This document shows positions 4,764 through 5,930 of a DNA stretch of 5,930 nt, piece by piece. Each line of letters starts with the position of its first letter. The first letter of the stretch is position 1. The notes below the pieces were generated by a model. That model searched no databases. It was not told the origin of the DNA and was given only the letters and a program-made list of their open reading frames with translations. The stretch comes from Paraliomyxa sp041600735 (GTDB taxonomy: Bacteria > Myxococcota_A > Polyangia > Nannocystales > Nannocystaceae), in NCBI GenBank assembly GCA_041600735.1, contig JBFIJN010000532.1, positions 1-5,930 on the forward strand. The letters are read 5' to 3'. The position numbers and the translations under genes are program-made.

Positions 4764-5930
4764 CTACGCGCAGGCGCCCTCGCTCGTGGCGCCGTCGCGA
4801 TGGCAGTAGCGCGCGACCACGTCGAGATCGAGGGTCCACTGCTGATGGTCGCCCCAGTGGTGGGGGCCGCGCGTACCGATCTCGATCTGACAGTGCTCGA
4901 CCACCTGGTCGCGGGCGAACGTAGTGATGTCGCGCAGGCGAACGTGCTCGCCGGCTCGAACGAACCAGAGGTTCTGATCGCGCAGCTTGCCGCCGCTCCC
5001 CTCGGTCCTCTTGCACTTGCCCGCGGCGCAGCGACAGCTCGTGTCCACGGCGATGGTCTTCCATGAACCAACGTCGCGGCCGAGGACGAGATCGAAGGTC
5101 TGCTCGAGCGACCACCGGCCACGCTCGGTCGCCGCCGTCACGTCGATCGACTCGACCGCGAATGCTGCATCGGGCCCCGCCGCCGCCGCGAATCCACAGC
5201 GGCCCTCGCGAGCAATGCCGGCCTCGAACGGCTTGCCACGCGTCCAGCACGAGTCGGCCATCCACACCGGCGGCGAGGCCAGCGGCTCGGACCCCACGGG
5301 TGTAGCCACGCGATAGAAGCGAAATTCGCAGGCATCGGGCTCGCTCGTGAGCGCGAGCGAGGGCGCGTAGTTGATCGCGGCCGGGCGCTGCCATGCCCCG
5401 GACTTCTCGAAGTCGAGGTTGAAGTGGCGATTCATCGAGCCGAGCTCGGTGTAGACGCGGTCGCCTTGCTTGCACGAGGTCGCCCACACGACCCGGTCGC
5501 GCTCTCGCCCTGCCTCGACCACGTCGGCACGGGCGTGGATCTGCAGGTCGATCGGCTCGTGCTTCAGGAACCGCACCGTGACCGTGTGCAGCCGCAGACC
5601 ATGCGGCTGCCAGTCCGGCGCATTCCCGAGCACCTCGGAGAGCTCGCCGATACCCAGCTTCCTGAACCATGGTTGGTTCCAGATCGGCTTGAAGTCCTGG
5701 TGCCACGCGGCATCGGAGGCCTGGCCAATGTCGAGCAGGTAGCTGTGGGCGAGCGCGAGCTTGGCGGTCTCCTCGTCGCCCGCTTGGACGGCCGCGCGTG
5801 CGAGCTCGAGCGGGTGCTTCCACTGCGCGGGCTCGAGCTTGGCGGCCTGGGCGAAGGCGTGGATCGCCGCGGCGTAGCGCTTGCGCGCGAACGCTTGGCG
5901 ACCGGCCTTGGTCCACGCGGCCGCATCCCC
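4764..5930 (-). CDS. TPR-containing protein with Cys-rich C-terminal domain, 5' end outside window
   Basis: The frame is open to the right edge, giving 388 visible residues without the N-terminus. A GTG at 5633 would yield only 289 residues, but coding character continues upstream of it, so that is not the true start. Visible residues 3-36 fit a tetratricopeptide repeat (AWTKAGRQAFARKRYAAAIH onward, ending KLEP). A second helical pair lies at about 38-67, and DFKPIWNQPWFRKL (79-92) resembles the segment that often closes TPR arrays. TPRs mediate protein contacts. The remaining roughly 290 residues are rich in beta-type segments, Trp and His, and include ten Cys (153, 201, 228, 245, 299, 301, 306, 347, 376, 387), among them CRCAAGKC. 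The even number and spread suggest disulfides in an exported protein, but no signal peptide can be checked. I do not recognise this domain and assign no function. It converges with the AraC gene, with 37 bp between stops and no clear terminator. Confidence 0.82.
   Translation of the reverse strand, partial: GDAAAWTKAGRQAFARKRYAAAIHAFAQAAKLEPAQWKHPLELARAAVQAGDEETAKLALAHSYLLDIGQASDAAWHQDFKPIWNQPWFRKLGIGELSEVLGNAPDWQPHGLRLHTVTVRFLKHEPIDLQIHARADVVEAGRERDRVVWATSCKQGDRVYTELGSMNRHFNLDFEKSGAWQRPAAINYAPSLALTSEPDACEFRFYRVATPVGSEPLASPPVWMADSCWTRGKPFEAGIAREGRCGFAAAAGPDAAFAVESIDVTAATERGRWSLEQTFDLVLGRDVGSWKTIAVDTSCRCAAGKCKRTEGSGGKLRDQNLWFVRAGEHVRLRDITTFARDQVVEHCQIEIGTRGPHHWGDHQQWTLDLDVVARYCHRDGATSEGACA

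Noticed and set aside
4744..5916. 390-codon minus-strand open frame in another phase of the right-hand gene
   Set aside because: It is extremely Arg-rich with no motif, while the alternative phase shows TPR helices and a plausible globular sequence continuing to the window edge.

Overview
The window is very GC-rich, with strong third-position GC bias. It carries five protein-coding regions plus small regulatory-looking structures. The gene style suggests a soil or marine myxobacterium-like organism (Myxococcota, perhaps Nannocystaceae): an unrecognised membrane-anchored HExxH protein, a TPR protein with a Cys-rich C-terminal region, and an AraC-type regulator divergent from short-chain dehydrogenases. 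That placement is inference from composition and gene types only. I see no rRNA, tRNA, CRISPR array, insertion sequence or phage gene.

Left part (1-430): a short orphan reading frame ends at 258. Its C-terminal half resembles the small 'putative addiction module component' antitoxin family, but it stops early and has no toxin beside it. A perfect 13-bp inverted repeat lies inside it. The 172-bp gap that follows holds a 9-bp-stem hairpin ending 10 bp before the next start codon.

Centre-left (431-1888): a 485-residue protein with an N-terminal membrane anchor and, near the C-terminus, an HEARH zinc-protease-type motif followed by a possible third Glu ligand. I do not recognise its family. It converges on the next gene with a single base between the two stop codons.

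Centre (1890-4726): two tandem short-chain dehydrogenase/reductase (SDR) genes on the minus strand, and a divergent AraC-family regulator with a cupin-type sensor domain on the plus strand. The promoter-proximal SDR has an intact catalytic set. The distal one has lost the catalytic Ser and Tyr and looks like a pseudoenzyme. The 83-bp divergent spacer contains a possible nine-codon leader peptide with the only strong Shine-Dalgarno there, and its stop codon overlaps the first SDR start. An imperfect inverted repeat encloses the leader start codon. The simplest reading is a regulator controlling the SDR pair and possibly itself; the substrate cannot be read from the sequence.

Right part (4764-5930): a minus-strand gene whose 5' end lies outside the window. 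It has TPR-like helices and then a roughly 290-residue domain with ten cysteines that I do not recognise. It converges on the AraC gene with 37 bp between the stops and no clear terminator.
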